Below, piece after piece: positions 11,596-23,524 of a stretch of DNA of 64,000 nucleotides (positions are counted from its first letter, which is position 1; each line of letters opens with the position of its first letter). Source of the stretch: Parvibaculum sp963696585 (GTDB taxonomy: Bacteria; Pseudomonadota; Alphaproteobacteria; Parvibaculales; Parvibaculaceae). A program made the position numbers and the translations under genes. The stretch covers positions 108,884 through 172,883 of the forward strand of contig CAVOKW010000043.1 of the NCBI GenBank assembly GCA_963696585.1, in the 5' to 3' direction. The notes under the pieces are model-generated. The model had not been told where the DNA came from. It ran no database searches and worked only from the letters and a program-made list of their open reading frames with translations.

Positions 11596-11671
11596 GGGGC
11601 CGTAGCTCAGTTGGGAGAGCGGTAGCTTTGCAAGCTTCAGGTCGTCGGTTCGATCCCGTCCGGCTCCACCA
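11596..11671 (+). tRNA. tRNA-Ala (TGC)
   Basis: A 76-nt cloverleaf in the spacer. Acceptor GGGGCCG pairs with CGGCTCC (one G-U), anticodon loop TTTGCAA contains TGC, and CCA is encoded. Ile followed by Ala is the standard spacer order. Confidence 0.96.
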
Positions 11672-12047
11672 AGGCTCTCGCGTTTGCGATTGAGCTTATG
11701 GCTGCGAAGAGCTGGTGGTCATGCGCATTCGTCCAGAAACTGATTGGTTCAGATCCTCGATCTGAATCCAGTTCATTTACATCGTGAAGAAGGGATTTGC
11801 CTGCTGCCGACGGTAGCCGGCCGGTCAGAAATTGTGGCTTTGGCTGCAAGGACGGATCGGTCTCGTCGGTTTGTGAGGATACCTCATGCACATGAGGTCT
11901 TACAGCGAACCCAACCTTGTCTTCGGACATGGTCGCATGCGGGCAAATCGAATGATTATAATGGTCTTTTCGTTATCTGAGATCATTGGCGCGACGTCAG
12001 GTCCTTGCGGATCGGGATACGTGGCAATGAGCAGTGATAATGAGAGT

Positions 12048-14785
<2,738 letters not shown>

Positions 14786-14885
14786 TCTCATTTATCTCTG
14801 CTCATTGAAGGCCTCTGGAAGGCACAATGAGATCCTGAACAAGACTGAATATAATCATTCGTGCCCTGATGAAATGTGTTTTGCC

Positions 14886-15003
14886 GGCCTGGTGGTTATT
14901 GCGAGGGGCCTGCACCCGATCCCATCCCGAACTCGGCCGTTAAATCCCTCAGCGCCAATGGTACTATGTCCTAAGGCATGGAAGAGTAGGTCGCTGCCAG
15001 GCC
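14886..15003 (+). rRNA. rrf: 5S ribosomal RNA
   Basis: About 118 nt. The terminal stem GGCCTGG (14886-14892) pairs with CCAGGCC (14997-15003). Conserved CCCGATCCCATCCCGAACTC is present. Confidence 0.95.
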
Positions 15004-15137
15004 TGCAAAATACATTTCATCGGTCCCTTCTTCCGATTACGCCCTTGCGGGCCTTGCTCTCTCGTCACAACATCCTGACCTTCTTTGTCTCGATCGCTTG
15101 TGCGAAGCGGACAAGACGCGTTCGGGTATTACAGGTT

Positions 15138-15160
15138 TTGACGCGGGGTGGAGCAGCCCG
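15138..15160 (+). repeat. Partial duplicate of the tRNA-fMet 5' end
   Basis: The 23 bases here recur exactly at 15233-15255, where they form the start of tRNA-fMet. This copy continues into unrelated GC-rich sequence and cannot form a tRNA. It looks like a remnant of recombination in the rrn tail. Confidence 0.85.
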
Positions 15161-15236
15161 CCCGCGCTGGGGAGGCGAAGCCTCGAAGCGCAAACGAACA
15201 GACGCTGCCGGGCATGGCCCGGTGATCAGAAATTGA

Positions 15237-15313
<77 letters not shown>

Positions 15314-15363
15314 CTTTTGTTATAACTCGATAGAGTGCGATATATAACAATGACTTACAAGAA

Positions 15364-15401
15364 AAAAAGCCCCGCACGGCGCGCCCGTGACGGGGCTTTT
15401 T
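15364..15401. terminator. Intrinsic terminator at the left end of the island
   Basis: AAAAAGCCCCG (15364-15374) pairs with CGGGGCTTTTT (15391-15401). It now ends rrn transcription and may shield the island from read-through. Confidence 0.85.
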
Positions 15402-15538
15402 CTATGAAAAGCCATCGAAAATGGGGGTGGGTGTGACCTGAGCGCGCGGTGTTGTGGAGGGATATTTGGGTATTCGACAGACATGCTATTCAAGGGCAAA
15501 AGGGGATAGGGGTGGGCCGCAGCCTGGACCGCGCAACC

Positions 15539-15721
15539 TCACCCATTGCGCCTTCGGAATGCTTCCGGGCTCATGCCGGTATGTCTTTTGAACGCCGTTG
15601 AAAAATTGCCGAAATTCCCGAAGCCGAGATCCAGCGCGATTTCGGTGATCGATTTCCGGGTGCCCAACACAAGTTCGACCGCGGCGCCCATCACCGTGTT
15701 GTGGGCATACCGGCAGGACGC
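15539..15721 (-). pseudogene. AraC-family regulator, C-terminal HTH relic (copy 1)
   Basis: Sixty codons before a stop at 15539 encode the second helix-turn-helix of an AraC regulator: VELVLGTRKSITEIALDLGF, then STAFKRHTGMSPEAFRRRNG. A stop codon ends the frame upstream, and the ligand-binding domain and first HTH are absent. The identical relic is at 47212-47394, so decay preceded the duplication. Confidence 0.75.
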
Positions 15722-16355
15722 TCATAATATGATAGGCAACCTGTCCTCCAGGATCGAAGTCTACTTGTGCAATCATGGCGCGAATACGGCCATTTTGAGG
15801 AAATATCTGATAACAACTGTCTGATTTACTTAAAATTATTTGAATATTTCGTGGCGCAATTTCAAAAGCTGTAACCCTTTCGCAAAAGCGCCCCTGCTGT
15901 TTCCTATCGATGATTATCGATAGAGCGGACGGAAACCACACCAGGGCCAACAAACATTCTTCCGTCTGCTGATGATAATCACGGCAAGGAGGCGTGCTGT
16001 CATGTCTGAGGAAAAACCCGAACCGGGCATAAGTAATTCTTTAAGTGGGTCGCGTTTTCTGGAGGGAAACGCTTCGGGCGCTGATTGGCGCGAACCCGCC
16101 CACTATAATCCGTTACTTAACGGCGACCGGCATTGCTGGGCGGGCGAGTGGCTGCGCCGGAACCCGGCGTTCCTCGCCGACCTGCGGGAAGCCCGATGCA
16201 GCCCGCCCGATGAATCCGGACACATCTTTTGCGATCAGGATTGTCGCCTTTCCCGATGGGGCGTGCGTTGTTGCCGGATCGATGGCGAGGCAGTGTTCTT
16301 CTGGCTACCGGAATGCAATCCGCTGGTCTTGCAGGTAGAAGCCAAACCGCATATC
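15539..16355. repeat. 817-bp direct repeat, copy 1
   Basis: Aligns without gaps to 47212-48028, with about five visible substitutions. It holds the AraC relic and the first part of the DUF6499/DUF2285 gene. The right edge at 16355 is exactly where truncated IS66 begins. Confidence 0.93.
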
Positions 16356-16391
16356 CGTTCAGCATATTGGCCAGATCGCCCCGGCGCATAG
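16002..16391 (+). pseudogene. DUF6499/DUF2285 protein, truncated by IS66 (copy 1)
   Basis: The ATG at 16002 follows a good AAGGAGG. The first 118 codons match the full gene at 47675-48535 almost exactly (DWREPAHYNPLL, CWAGEWLRRNP). After 16355 the frame runs into IS66 sequence and stops at 16391, so the C-terminal DUF2285 DNA-binding domain is missing. These proteins are regulators typical of alphaproteobacterial conjugative elements. Confidence 0.85.
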
Positions 16392-17239
16392 GTGAAGGCA
16401 ACACCGGGTGGGTCTTCACCGCCCCAAGGCCGGTCATCACGCGCCAGGGCCCAGAAGTAACCTGTTTTGGTTTTTCTGCGCCCCGGGTCCAGCACAGGCG
16501 CCCGCGTCTCATCCATAAACAGCTTTGTCGATTGCTTCAGATGGGCAATCAGCGCCTCAAACACAGGCTTCAGTTCGTATGCCGCCTTGCCAACCCAATC
16601 GGCCAGCGTGGATCGGTCCAAATCAATGCCCTGGCGGCTGTATATCTGCGCCTGCCGGTACAAGGGGAGATGATCGGCATATTTGGAGACCAGCACATGC
16701 GCGATTGTTGCTTCGGTTGGAATCCCGCCCTCGATCAGATGAGCCGGTGCCGGGGCCTGCCTCACACCATCGCCGCAGGAACGGCAGGCATACTTCGGGC
16801 GGCGCGTGATGATGACGCGGAACCGAGCCGGGACCACGTCCAGCCTCTCCGATACATCCTCCCCGATGCAATGCAGGCATCCGCCACAGGTGCAGATCAG
16901 GCTTTCCGGCTCGATAACTTCTTCGATACGAGGAAGATGGCCCGGAAGCGAACCACGATTGGTCGCGCGTGGTTTGGAGGCTCGTTTGCTCGGCGCAACA
17001 TCGGCTCCTTCCTCGGCCCGGATGGTCGCAATGGCGGTTTCCAGGTCCTCCAGCGCCAGATCAAACTGATCAGGATCGGCCCTCTCGGATTTGCGCCCGA
17101 AGGCGGCCTGCCTGAAGGCGGCAACCAGTTTTTCCAGTCGTTCGATCCGCTCGTCCTTACGAGCTTCACGCGCCGTCGCGGCGATCAGCAGCGCCTTCAG
17201 GGCAGCAATGTTATCGAGAAGATCGGCAGTCTCAGGCAT
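16353..17239 (-). pseudogene. tnpC: IS66 transposase TnpC, 3' truncated
   Basis: About 295 residues remain of a roughly 500-residue transposase: leucine-rich N-terminus, the zinc-finger-like CTCGGCLHCIGED and YACRSCGDGV, then KLFMDETRAPVLDPGRRKTK with the first catalytic Asp. The later catalytic residues are missing. The reading frame continues briefly into the neighbouring repeat and stops at 16235. Confidence 0.9.
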
Positions 17240-17307
17240 GCGCCAAGTCTACCAAATCCGGCCCCGATTTGCCTTTGGAATCAGACAGCCGAGTCACCGT
17301 GCCGCAG

Positions 17308-17661
17308 CTATTCGATAGCTTCCGGCGCTCTCGTTTCGACGGTGCGAACCCGACGCCAGTCGAGGCCCGCAAACAGGGCCTCGAACTGAGCATGGTTCAA
17401 GCTCATCAGGCCGTCCCTGATATCAGGCCAGGTGAAGCTATGCTCTTCCAGCCGCTTGTAGGCCATCACCAGACCGCTGCCATCCCAGTAGATCAGCTTC
17501 AAACGATCGGCCTTGCGCGACCGGAACACACAGACCGTGCCTGTGAACGGGTCCTTGCGCAGCTCATTCTTCACCAGCGCCGCCAACCCGTCATGTCCTT
17601 TGCGGAAGTCGACCGGCTTCGTCGCCACCATGATCCGTACGCGGTTTGACGGAAAGATCAT
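17308..17661 (-). CDS. tnpB: IS66 accessory protein TnpB
   Basis: 117 residues, typical IS66 Orf2: VRIMVATKPVDFRKGHDGLA, then CVFRSRKADRLKLIYWDGSG. It appears intact. The start overlaps the tnpA stop by four bases (17658-17661), as usual for translational coupling in this family. It is required with TnpA and TnpC for transposition, though its role is not well defined. Confidence 0.93.
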   Translation of the reverse strand: MIFPSNRVRIMVATKPVDFRKGHDGLAALVKNELRKDPFTGTVCVFRSRKADRLKLIYWDGSGLVMAYKRLEEHSFTWPDIRDGLMSLNHAQFEALFAGLDWRRVRTVETRAPEAIE

Positions 17662-18044
17662 GCCGAGACCGCAAACGCACGCGCAACGGTAACGATCCGG
17701 CTGGCTGACGCGCCTTCCTCCAGACGGATCGTGACAGCACCAACTATGATCTCGGGACGGCTGATATTCCCCGACGGATACCCCGCCTCGGGCGGCTCCA
17801 CAACCATCGCCGCAAACTCAACCGCATCCGCCGGAGCGGGCAAGACCAGCTTGCCCTGGCGCGCCATCGTACGCCACGATGACAGGTGGTTCGGATTGAG
17901 CCCATAACGCGCCGCCACCTCGCCAACCCTCACCCCCGGTCGCAAACTCTCCGAAACAATCCGCGCCTTGACATCATCCGGCCAGCGGCGATGTCCCTCA
18001 CGTCCGGTCTTGCCCATCGTGAGAACCTCCAATGTACTCTCCAT
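17658..18044 (-). CDS. tnpA: IS66 accessory protein TnpA
   Basis: 128 residues with an HTH of the transposase-8 type: RRWPDDVKARIVSESLRPG and VAARYGLNPNHLSSWR. It appears intact and probably binds the IS ends. A start at the internal ATG (MGKTGREGHRRW) is also possible. Confidence 0.9.
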   Translation of the reverse strand: MESTLEVLTMGKTGREGHRRWPDDVKARIVSESLRPGVRVGEVAARYGLNPNHLSSWRTMARQGKLVLPAPADAVEFAAMVVEPPEAGYPSGNISRPEIIVGAVTIRLEEGASASRIVTVARAFAVSA

Positions 18045-18313
18045 GGAGAAACTCCCTGCAATCTTCCATCAAAAGGTGATCGCAGATCACGACGCCAGAG
18101 GTAATGTGGGGGCAAAACACCGCTTACGGTAGGTATGGCGTTTGCGCTCCTTAAGAACGATTGTCGGGCACCGGATGGTTTTTCATGCGATGCCGAACTA
18201 AAGACGATATTTCACGAGTTGTGCTCTTGACGAGGCTGTTTTCATCAATCATACTTATCTCTCATGGTGGTTGTATTTTTGGTATCAAAATTCATATTTG
18301 AGAATCGTTTTTC

Positions 18314-18508
18314 ATGGGTAATGAGGTAGAATTTCATTCTTCAGGGCCGGTAACTGTTTTTCAGGAGAGGCGTCTTCCGGAACGGGCGACCCCTGCCGGG
18401 TATAGCGCGTTGATCGAGGCCTGCGGATTGTCCGTGCCTCTGCCGCGAACGCTCTCCGCCATTGGCGAGCGCCATCGCGTGCTGGAGGATGGCGGGCCTG
18501 GCCGGTGA
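18314..18508 (+). pseudogene. Fic-family protein, N-terminal fragment
   Basis: About 60 codons resemble the start of large Fic (AMP-transferase-type) proteins: ERRLPERATPAGYSALIEA and LSVPLPRTLSAIGERHRV. The frame ends at 18508, and the FIC catalytic motif HPFxxGNG is nowhere nearby. It abuts the end of the Argonaute-linked fragment on the opposite strand. Judged by motif memory only. Confidence 0.5.
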
Positions 18509-18653
18509 ATCCGATCGCTTCATCGGCGCACTGACGAAGTCTATCGTTATCGGCCATTATCCAAGCGCAAAATGCAGCGACATGACACGGCAGGTTTTTG
18601 CCTTTGCCAAGTTCGGCAAGGAGCGTTGCGCGTATGTCGGACAGATTTATCAT
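18507..18653 (-). pseudogene. Start of an unknown gene directly downstream of the Argonaute gene
   Basis: ATG at 18653 lies three bases after the PIWI-protein stop. The clear-looking protein stretch MINLSDIRATLLAELGKGKN, then LPCHVAAFCAWIMADNDRLR, runs for about 49 codons and then enters sequence antisense to the Fic fragment, where similarity to anything plausible ends. It is probably the truncated operon partner of the Argonaute. I do not recognise the family. Confidence 0.45.
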
Positions 18654-18656
18654 GTT

Positions 18657-19406
18657 CTACAGAAACCAGAGCGTGCGGCCAATTTGACCGAAGCGGACAG
18701 CCTCTGGATCCCAGCCGGCGACCTGATTCAAACCCGCAAGCCTTTCCGCGATCAGGTCAGAATAGCGGATCGTGATCGGAAACGGCTCGGGCGACAACAT
18801 GCGCCATGAATGCCCCGAGAACTCGAAGGCCTGTCTAGAAAGGTAAGTCATGTCGGTGAAAGTCGAAAGCCGGTGCAGCTTCAGCAGGCACGGTCTCGGC
18901 ATGCCGTCGCCGACTTGCTTCAGTTCTGAGGCGCCTGAGAACACGACTAGCGATTCCCGGTCACCCAGCTTGAGATGTAGGCCACGTGCTGGTCCGAGAA
19001 CACCTTTCTTCGGTTCGCGGTTCCCGATGCCATGTTGGAACTCGTCGAATACGAGATAGGGATGACTTGGAGCTATATGCACAAACGCGAATGTTACGTC
19101 CTCCAGCGCAAGGTCTTCCACCGTCCGTTTGATCGCCTCGGCTTCGGTATCCTTCGGCGGCTTGAACATGTGAAAGACAAGCCGGACCTTGTCAGTGCTT
19201 CGCCAGTTGTCCTGCTTGCGCACGGTCGTGATCGACCGCTTCAATGTTTCATACAGGGCCTCGGCGTAATCTTCGAAAGGCACAACGGCGGTTCTGTCGC
19301 TGAGCAGATAACTGCCGTCGCTGGAAAATACCGTAGTAATGCCGACAAATTTTTGCAAAGACCCGATGCGACTACCTGCAATCGAATGCGATCCGAGGCC
19401 AATCAC
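18657..19406 (-). pseudogene. Prokaryotic Argonaute, C-terminal PIWI domain fragment
   Basis: About 250 residues with PIWI-type sequence: KFVGITTVFSSDGSYLL, LVFHMFKPPKD, HPYLVFDEFQHGIGNREPKK, STFTDMTYLSRQAFEFSGHS and the Argonaute-like end IGRTLWFL. N, PAZ and MID domains are absent. The frame closes about six codons upstream of 19406, where IS3 sequence begins. The place of the first catalytic Asp reads GLGS, as in catalytically inactive long-B Argonautes, so the parent was probably a guide-binding, non-cutting type. It is not expected to work as a fragment. Confidence 0.7.
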
Positions 19407-19494
19407 AAGTGTCCGGCGTCAGCGCCTATGGCTCAGATTTGAGGTTGTAGCTTAAGGAGTATTTAGTTCTCGTCGCAGCAATCGAGGACTGGAT

Positions 19495-19869
19495 ATGAGA
19501 AGCAAACACCCGAGCCCCAAGAAGCCTGCCGAGCAGGTGGTCAAGGATATCCGGCGGGCGACCCGTCGGCATTTCTCTGCAGAAGACAAGATCAGGATCG
19601 TGCTGGAAGGCCTGCGCGGCGAGGACAGCATCGCCGAGCTGTGTCGCAAGGAAGGCATCGCCCAGAGCCTGTATTACACGTGGTCGAAGGAGTTCATGGA
19701 AGCAGGCAAGCGGCGCCTGGCGGGCGATACGGCACGGGCCGCGACCACCGACGAGGTGAAGGACCTGAGGCGAGAAGCGACCGCCCTGAAGGAGGTCGTT
19801 GCCGAGCAGGCTCTTGAGCTGCGCCTGCTCAAAAAAAACACGATCGCGGATGGGGGAGACGACGAATGA
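19495..19869 (+). CDS. IS3-family transposase OrfA
   Basis: 124 residues: HTH region RRHFSAEDKIRIVLEGLRGE, ELCRKEGIAQSLYYTWSKEF, then a leucine-zipper-like segment (EVKDLRREATALKEVVAEQA). It probably binds the IS ends. Its four-base overlap with the next frame (19866-19869) suits OrfA/OrfB coupling. Confidence 0.88.
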   Translation: MRSKHPSPKKPAEQVVKDIRRATRRHFSAEDKIRIVLEGLRGEDSIAELCRKEGIAQSLYYTWSKEFMEAGKRRLAGDTARAATTDEVKDLRREATALKEVVAEQALELRLLKKNTIADGGDDE

Positions 19870-20063
19870 GGTACCCTGCATCAGAGAAGCTCGAGATCAT
19901 AAAGCTCGTCGAGCAGTCGCACTTGCCAGCGCGACGCACGCTGGAACAACTGGGCATCCCACGTCGGACCTTTTATCGCTGGTATGACAACTACCTTGGC
20001 GGCGGGCCGGAGGCACTGGCAGACCGGCCATCAACGCCAGGCCGGGTATGGAACCGGGTGCCC
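19866..20063 (+). pseudogene. IS3-family transposase OrfB, N-terminal fragment
   Basis: About 66 codons match the start of IS3 OrfB (MRYPASEKLEIIKLVEQSHL, IPRRTFYRWYDNYLGGGPEA). From about 20063 the sequence becomes an unrelated fragment, so the DDE catalytic domain is lost and the IS is dead. Confidence 0.85.
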
Positions 20064-20134
20064 GCCATCGCGCCGCGCACCGTGTGTGGTTGCCAGCCGG
20101 TGGCCGCGACAATCTCGGCGATGGTCGCGCCTCC
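20058..20134 (-). pseudogene. DUF3489 domain fragment
   Basis: Twenty-five codons encode GGATIAEIVAATGWQPHTVR and GAMAG, the core of DUF3489, a small winged-helix-like domain common in alphaproteobacterial mobile DNA. Upstream and downstream are degenerate. Confidence 0.55.
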
Positions 20135-20243
20135 CGGCGCGCGGCGTTGTACGCGGCAGTCGCCGGGTCGAATACGGTTTTGCGTTCGAAGTCAAAGAGC
20201 CCGTCATGACGACAGCATGATGCCATTCGGCTGGTATGGTTAA

Positions 20244-20544
20244 AATGCAGACCGGCGTTCGATATGTGTCGGACGCCGCGCTTAATGACCAGGTGGATGG
20301 GCTGTCACTGAAGATGGTATCCAACCCACGGCCCGGAATACGCATCAACTCAGTGAATTTGTGGCGCTTTGCCTCTTGCGAGCGGACGGACGGCGAGTGC
20401 CGCTTTGTCCCGCGCGGGATGCGGTCGCAATGATTTCTGCCGTGTCCTGAAAGACACGGTGCCCGGCCAATAAGGCACTCGCGTCATATTTCTGTCGCCG
20501 ATTTCGCTTTGCAACAGAAAAATAAACGGCAACTATGCGACACG
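20244..20544. other. Region without recognisable gene, left edge of the sphingolipid cluster
   Basis: About 300 bases between the transposon debris and the first cluster gene. I see no gene; a promoter for the next gene probably lies here. Confidence 0.4.
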
Positions 20545-21321
20545 ATGAAAGCAATTATCCTAAGCGCGGGACAGGGCCGCAGGCTGCTGCCCCTCACCCG
20601 GCGTCGACCCAAATGCCTGATCAACCTGTCTGGAATTTCCATTCTGGAATGGCAACTGTTTGCCCTTCGGGAAGCTGGCGTGGAAGAGGTCGTGGTCGTC
20701 ACGGGCTTTGCAGCCGAGGAGGTTGAGAAGGCAGTGCATCAAGCCGACATTCGCTCGATGCGGGTGCGGCTGCTGCATAACCCGTTTTATGCCGTCTCCG
20801 ACAATCTCGCGAGCTGCTGGGTTGCGCGCCATGAGATGACGGGCGAGTTCTTTATCATCAATGGCGATACGTTGTCGGAGCCGACAATAGCGAAACGGCT
20901 TCTTGCCAACGACAAGGCGCCCATAGTGGTGACCATCGACCGCAAGTCGAATTATGACGCGGACGACATGAAGGTTTCCGTCGAGGGTGACCGGCTTCGC
21001 GCCATCGGCAAGACGCTCAATCCTTCAATCGTCAACGGAGAATCGATCGGGTTTCTGCGTTTCAACGCACGCGGTGCGGAATTGTTTCTGGATGAAATCG
21101 ACAGGGCGATGAAATCGGAGCAGGGACTGAAGCAGTGGTACCTCTCAGCCATCGACACGATCGCGAAAGCGAGCGGTGAAGTCGGCACGCTTTCGGTCGA
21201 GGGGTTGGAATGGTGCGAGATAGATTTTCCGGCCGATCTGCGTAAGGGGGAGGCCATGACCCGAGGCTGGCTTGCTGGATATGATGGCAACGAAAAGCTG
21301 GTGCGTGAGAGCCATAGCTAG
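20545..21321 (+). CDS. Nucleotidyltransferase (CTP-type sugar/alcohol-phosphate cytidylyltransferase family)
   Basis: 258 residues. The N-terminus AIILSAGQGRRLLPLTRRRP is the nucleotide-binding signature of the GlmU/LicC-like family, followed by KCLINLSGISILEWQL, EEVVVVTGFAAEEV and FIINGDTLSEP, where the Asp binds metal. Such enzymes make CDP- or UDP-activated head groups. Within this cluster it may activate phosphoglycerate or a similar alcohol for the CDP-alcohol phosphotransferase, comparable to CpgD of Caulobacter; this is inference. ATG 20545 is chosen because the family begins there. Its stop overlaps the end of the convergent next gene. Confidence 0.8.
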   Translation: MKAIILSAGQGRRLLPLTRRRPKCLINLSGISILEWQLFALREAGVEEVVVVTGFAAEEVEKAVHQADIRSMRVRLLHNPFYAVSDNLASCWVARHEMTGEFFIINGDTLSEPTIAKRLLANDKAPIVVTIDRKSNYDADDMKVSVEGDRLRAIGKTLNPSIVNGESIGFLRFNARGAELFLDEIDRAMKSEQGLKQWYLSAIDTIAKASGEVGTLSVEGLEWCEIDFPADLRKGEAMTRGWLAGYDGNEKLVRESHS

Positions 21322-22118
21322 AGCCGCGCCTTTGCCAGCCTTTCGGCCAGTTCCAAATCCTCGGCTTTATCCACGTCGATGGCACATTCGCCAAAGGGCA
21401 TATCCACAAAAGCTGCTTTTGCGGACGTCAATCGGCTCAGTCGGTTCAGCACATCGTTGCGCGTCAAAAGTCCGAGCGCATAGCGCAGCATGGTGTGAAG
21501 GCCCAAAAGCCGCGCCAGTCGAATAGGGTGTTTTCGGCTCGCCTCCGCGTGCCGCCAGAAAGTCACGGCCCGGGCTGCCTTTGGATTGGCGAGAAAAAAC
21601 AGATTGCAGCCCGAAAACGCACCATCATGGAAACGCAGGAAGGTGCGTTTCGTATCAGGTGCCGCGGCCATGACGAGCTTCGCGTGGGCCAGTGCCACGG
21701 CAATGTCCGCTTGCGGAGGAATGCTGTCGAGGAAATAGGCAATCCATTCAGGCTTTAACAGCGCATGGTCGGCTGTCGTGACGAAAAGCGGCGCGCCAAG
21801 CGTTTCCAATGCCTGGGCAACGCTTTGGCTCGGGCTCCCGCTCGCCTTCAGAAACTCCACATCGTCGACGGCGAATCCTTGCGCCGCGAGACTGTCGAGC
21901 ATATCAGGGCGTTCTGTCGAAACGACAATGCGTCCGATATGACCTTCCACGCGCAAGGGCTGGATGGCATTCAGCACCCGGATCAGCATGGGGATACCGG
22001 CGATCGGCAGCAATGCCTTGTGGCTGACGCCCGCACGCTCAGCCATCGGGTCCGGCAAACCGCGCGAACCGGCGAGCACCAGAGCCGTAACCGGCCGGAC
22101 AGGAAAGTCCTGTTTCAT
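21318..22118 (-). CDS. MobA-like NTP transferase domain protein
   Basis: 266 residues. ALVLAGSRGLPDPMAERAGV followed by HKALLPIAGIPMLIRVLNAI is a MobA/CTP-transferase-like Rossmann signature, and VTTADHALL holds the metal-binding Asp. The C-terminal half has FSGCNLFFLANP, typical of the family. It overlaps the upstream gene by four bases (ATGA), so the two are translated together. Its likely role is nucleotide activation of a lipid head group, since a molybdenum-cofactor role makes little sense here. The exact substrate is unknown. Confidence 0.75.
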   Translation of the reverse strand: MKQDFPVRPVTALVLAGSRGLPDPMAERAGVSHKALLPIAGIPMLIRVLNAIQPLRVEGHIGRIVVSTERPDMLDSLAAQGFAVDDVEFLKASGSPSQSVAQALETLGAPLFVTTADHALLKPEWIAYFLDSIPPQADIAVALAHAKLVMAAAPDTKRTFLRFHDGAFSGCNLFFLANPKAARAVTFWRHAEASRKHPIRLARLLGLHTMLRYALGLLTRNDVLNRLSRLTSAKAAFVDMPFGECAIDVDKAEDLELAERLAKARL

Positions 22119-23281
22119 GTGAGTAGTTTGTCGTAGATGCGATAGGTCTTGTAAGGCTTGCCCTCCAACGCCTCATTGATGCGGCGCATGGGCAGATTGT
22201 CCTCCAGAATCCAGGAAAGCTCGACTTGCCGGTAGCCGAGTTTTGCGGCTTCGCGGCGCACCGCGTCGATGATTAAAAATGGCAGAAGAGTTCCAAGCAG
22301 GCCGGAGGAGAATTTCCTTTTCACGCCCATGAGGGGCACGCGCGCCGTTGTCACGCCGCGTACCTTCAGCCGCCACAAAAAGCGCGCCCATCCGAAGGGA
22401 AAGAGCTTCCCCTGCAAATCGGCGATCGCGTCGTTCATATTGGGCAGACAGACGATAAAGCCGGCGGGCTCGCCATCCACGTCGACAAACCAGACAAGCT
22501 TCTCATGCAGCAACGGGCGCAACGACTTGGCGAGGTGATCGGTCTCCGCTTCACTCAAAGGCACAAAGCCCCAGTTTCCGGACCACGCGTCGTTGAAGAT
22601 ATTGGTGATGGCATCCACTTCGGCGCGCAAACGCTTCAGGTCGACATGACGCAGGGTGACATTGGCGGGCAGAGGCCGGTCGATCAGCCGCCGCACCGCG
22701 ACGGGCATGTCTTGCTCGGTATCGTAGAGATAAGCCAGCACGTCTTTTTCGCGCTTGTAACCCTGTTCCTCAAGCCGCTTGCCGACATAAGGCAAGTCAT
22801 GTCCCATCAACAGCATGGGCGGAGTGTCGAAACCATCGACGAGCAGACCAAGCTCTTCGTTGATCGATAAATTGAAGGGTCCATGGACGCGACGCATGTT
22901 CCGCGCCCGCAGCCATGATTCCGCAGTGCTTGTGAGTGCCTGGAAAACAAGCGGATCGTCCTCCGCCGCGATGCAGCCGAAATAGCCGGTGTCATCCTTA
23001 TGAATCTCGATGGCCCGGCGCTCGATCTGCGCGCTGATGCGTCCGACGTCGATACCGTTACGGCAGGCGAGCCAAAAGCCGACATCCGTAAACTCAAATA
23101 GCGGATTGGATTTCGGCGAAAACGCCATCCGCCGCTCAAACCGCAGTGGCGGAATAAAATTCTTGTCGTTTGCCTGAAGCCGCTCCGGCAGACGGATGAA
23201 ACGCTCCATCTCCGCCCGTGTCGTCACGGGAAGAATTTCAATATCGTCAGATGTGAGGGAGGAAGTCGCAACCGTTTGCAT
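22115..23281 (-). CDS. bcerS: GNAT-like N-acyltransferase, candidate bacterial ceramide synthase
   Basis: 388 residues, two degenerate GNAT folds. Recognisable parts: ERLQANDKNFIPPLRFERRM, GRISAQIERRAIE, GPFNLSINEELGLLVDGFD, MLLMGHDLPYVGKRLEEQGY and YRQVELSWILEDNLPMRRIN. This family includes the Caulobacter enzyme that N-acylates the 3-oxo-sphinganine base to make ceramide. Presence beside spt, acyl carrier protein and reductase genes supports that function. Many genomes annotate it only as a hypothetical protein. ATG 23281 is the only good start. Confidence 0.7.
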   Translation of the reverse strand: MQTVATSSLTSDDIEILPVTTRAEMERFIRLPERLQANDKNFIPPLRFERRMAFSPKSNPLFEFTDVGFWLACRNGIDVGRISAQIERRAIEIHKDDTGYFGCIAAEDDPLVFQALTSTAESWLRARNMRRVHGPFNLSINEELGLLVDGFDTPPMLLMGHDLPYVGKRLEEQGYKREKDVLAYLYDTEQDMPVAVRRLIDRPLPANVTLRHVDLKRLRAEVDAITNIFNDAWSGNWGFVPLSEAETDHLAKSLRPLLHEKLVWFVDVDGEPAGFIVCLPNMNDAIADLQGKLFPFGWARFLWRLKVRGVTTARVPLMGVKRKFSSGLLGTLLPFLIIDAVRREAAKLGYRQVELSWILEDNLPMRRINEALEGKPYKTYRIYDKLLT

Positions 23282-23524
23282 CAGAACGCATTCCGCAGCA
23301 TGTCGTTTTTATGGTGCCTATGCGGCGAATGAGTCCGTGATGACGTCGCGCTCAGCCCCATGAGCCGGGGAAAGCGACGCGTTTCTTCGAGATTATGACT
23401 TTGTCCATGCCAAACATTGCCCCAAGCCATGTATTCACCCTACCGGACCGCCAACATTGCGGAGAAGCGCCATGCTAATGACCAAATTGCCGCTTGACCA
23501 TAGGGCCCCCGACCGGTCTCATGT

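Larger units (their letters stand above)
16353..18127 (-). mobile_element. Truncated IS66-family insertion sequence
   Basis: Carries tnpA, tnpB and the N-terminal two thirds of tnpC on the minus strand. The tnpA-side end is probably at 18127, where the + strand reads GGGGGCAAAACACCGCTTAC; IS66 ends begin GTAAGCG on the outside. The tnpC-side end is lost at the junction with the 817-bp repeat, so the element cannot move by itself. Confidence 0.85.

Noticed and set aside
15486..15953. A 155-codon minus-strand protein (repeated at 47147-47626)
   Set aside because: It runs through the AraC relic in the wrong frame; conservation of both copies is explained by the recent 817-bp duplication, not by coding.
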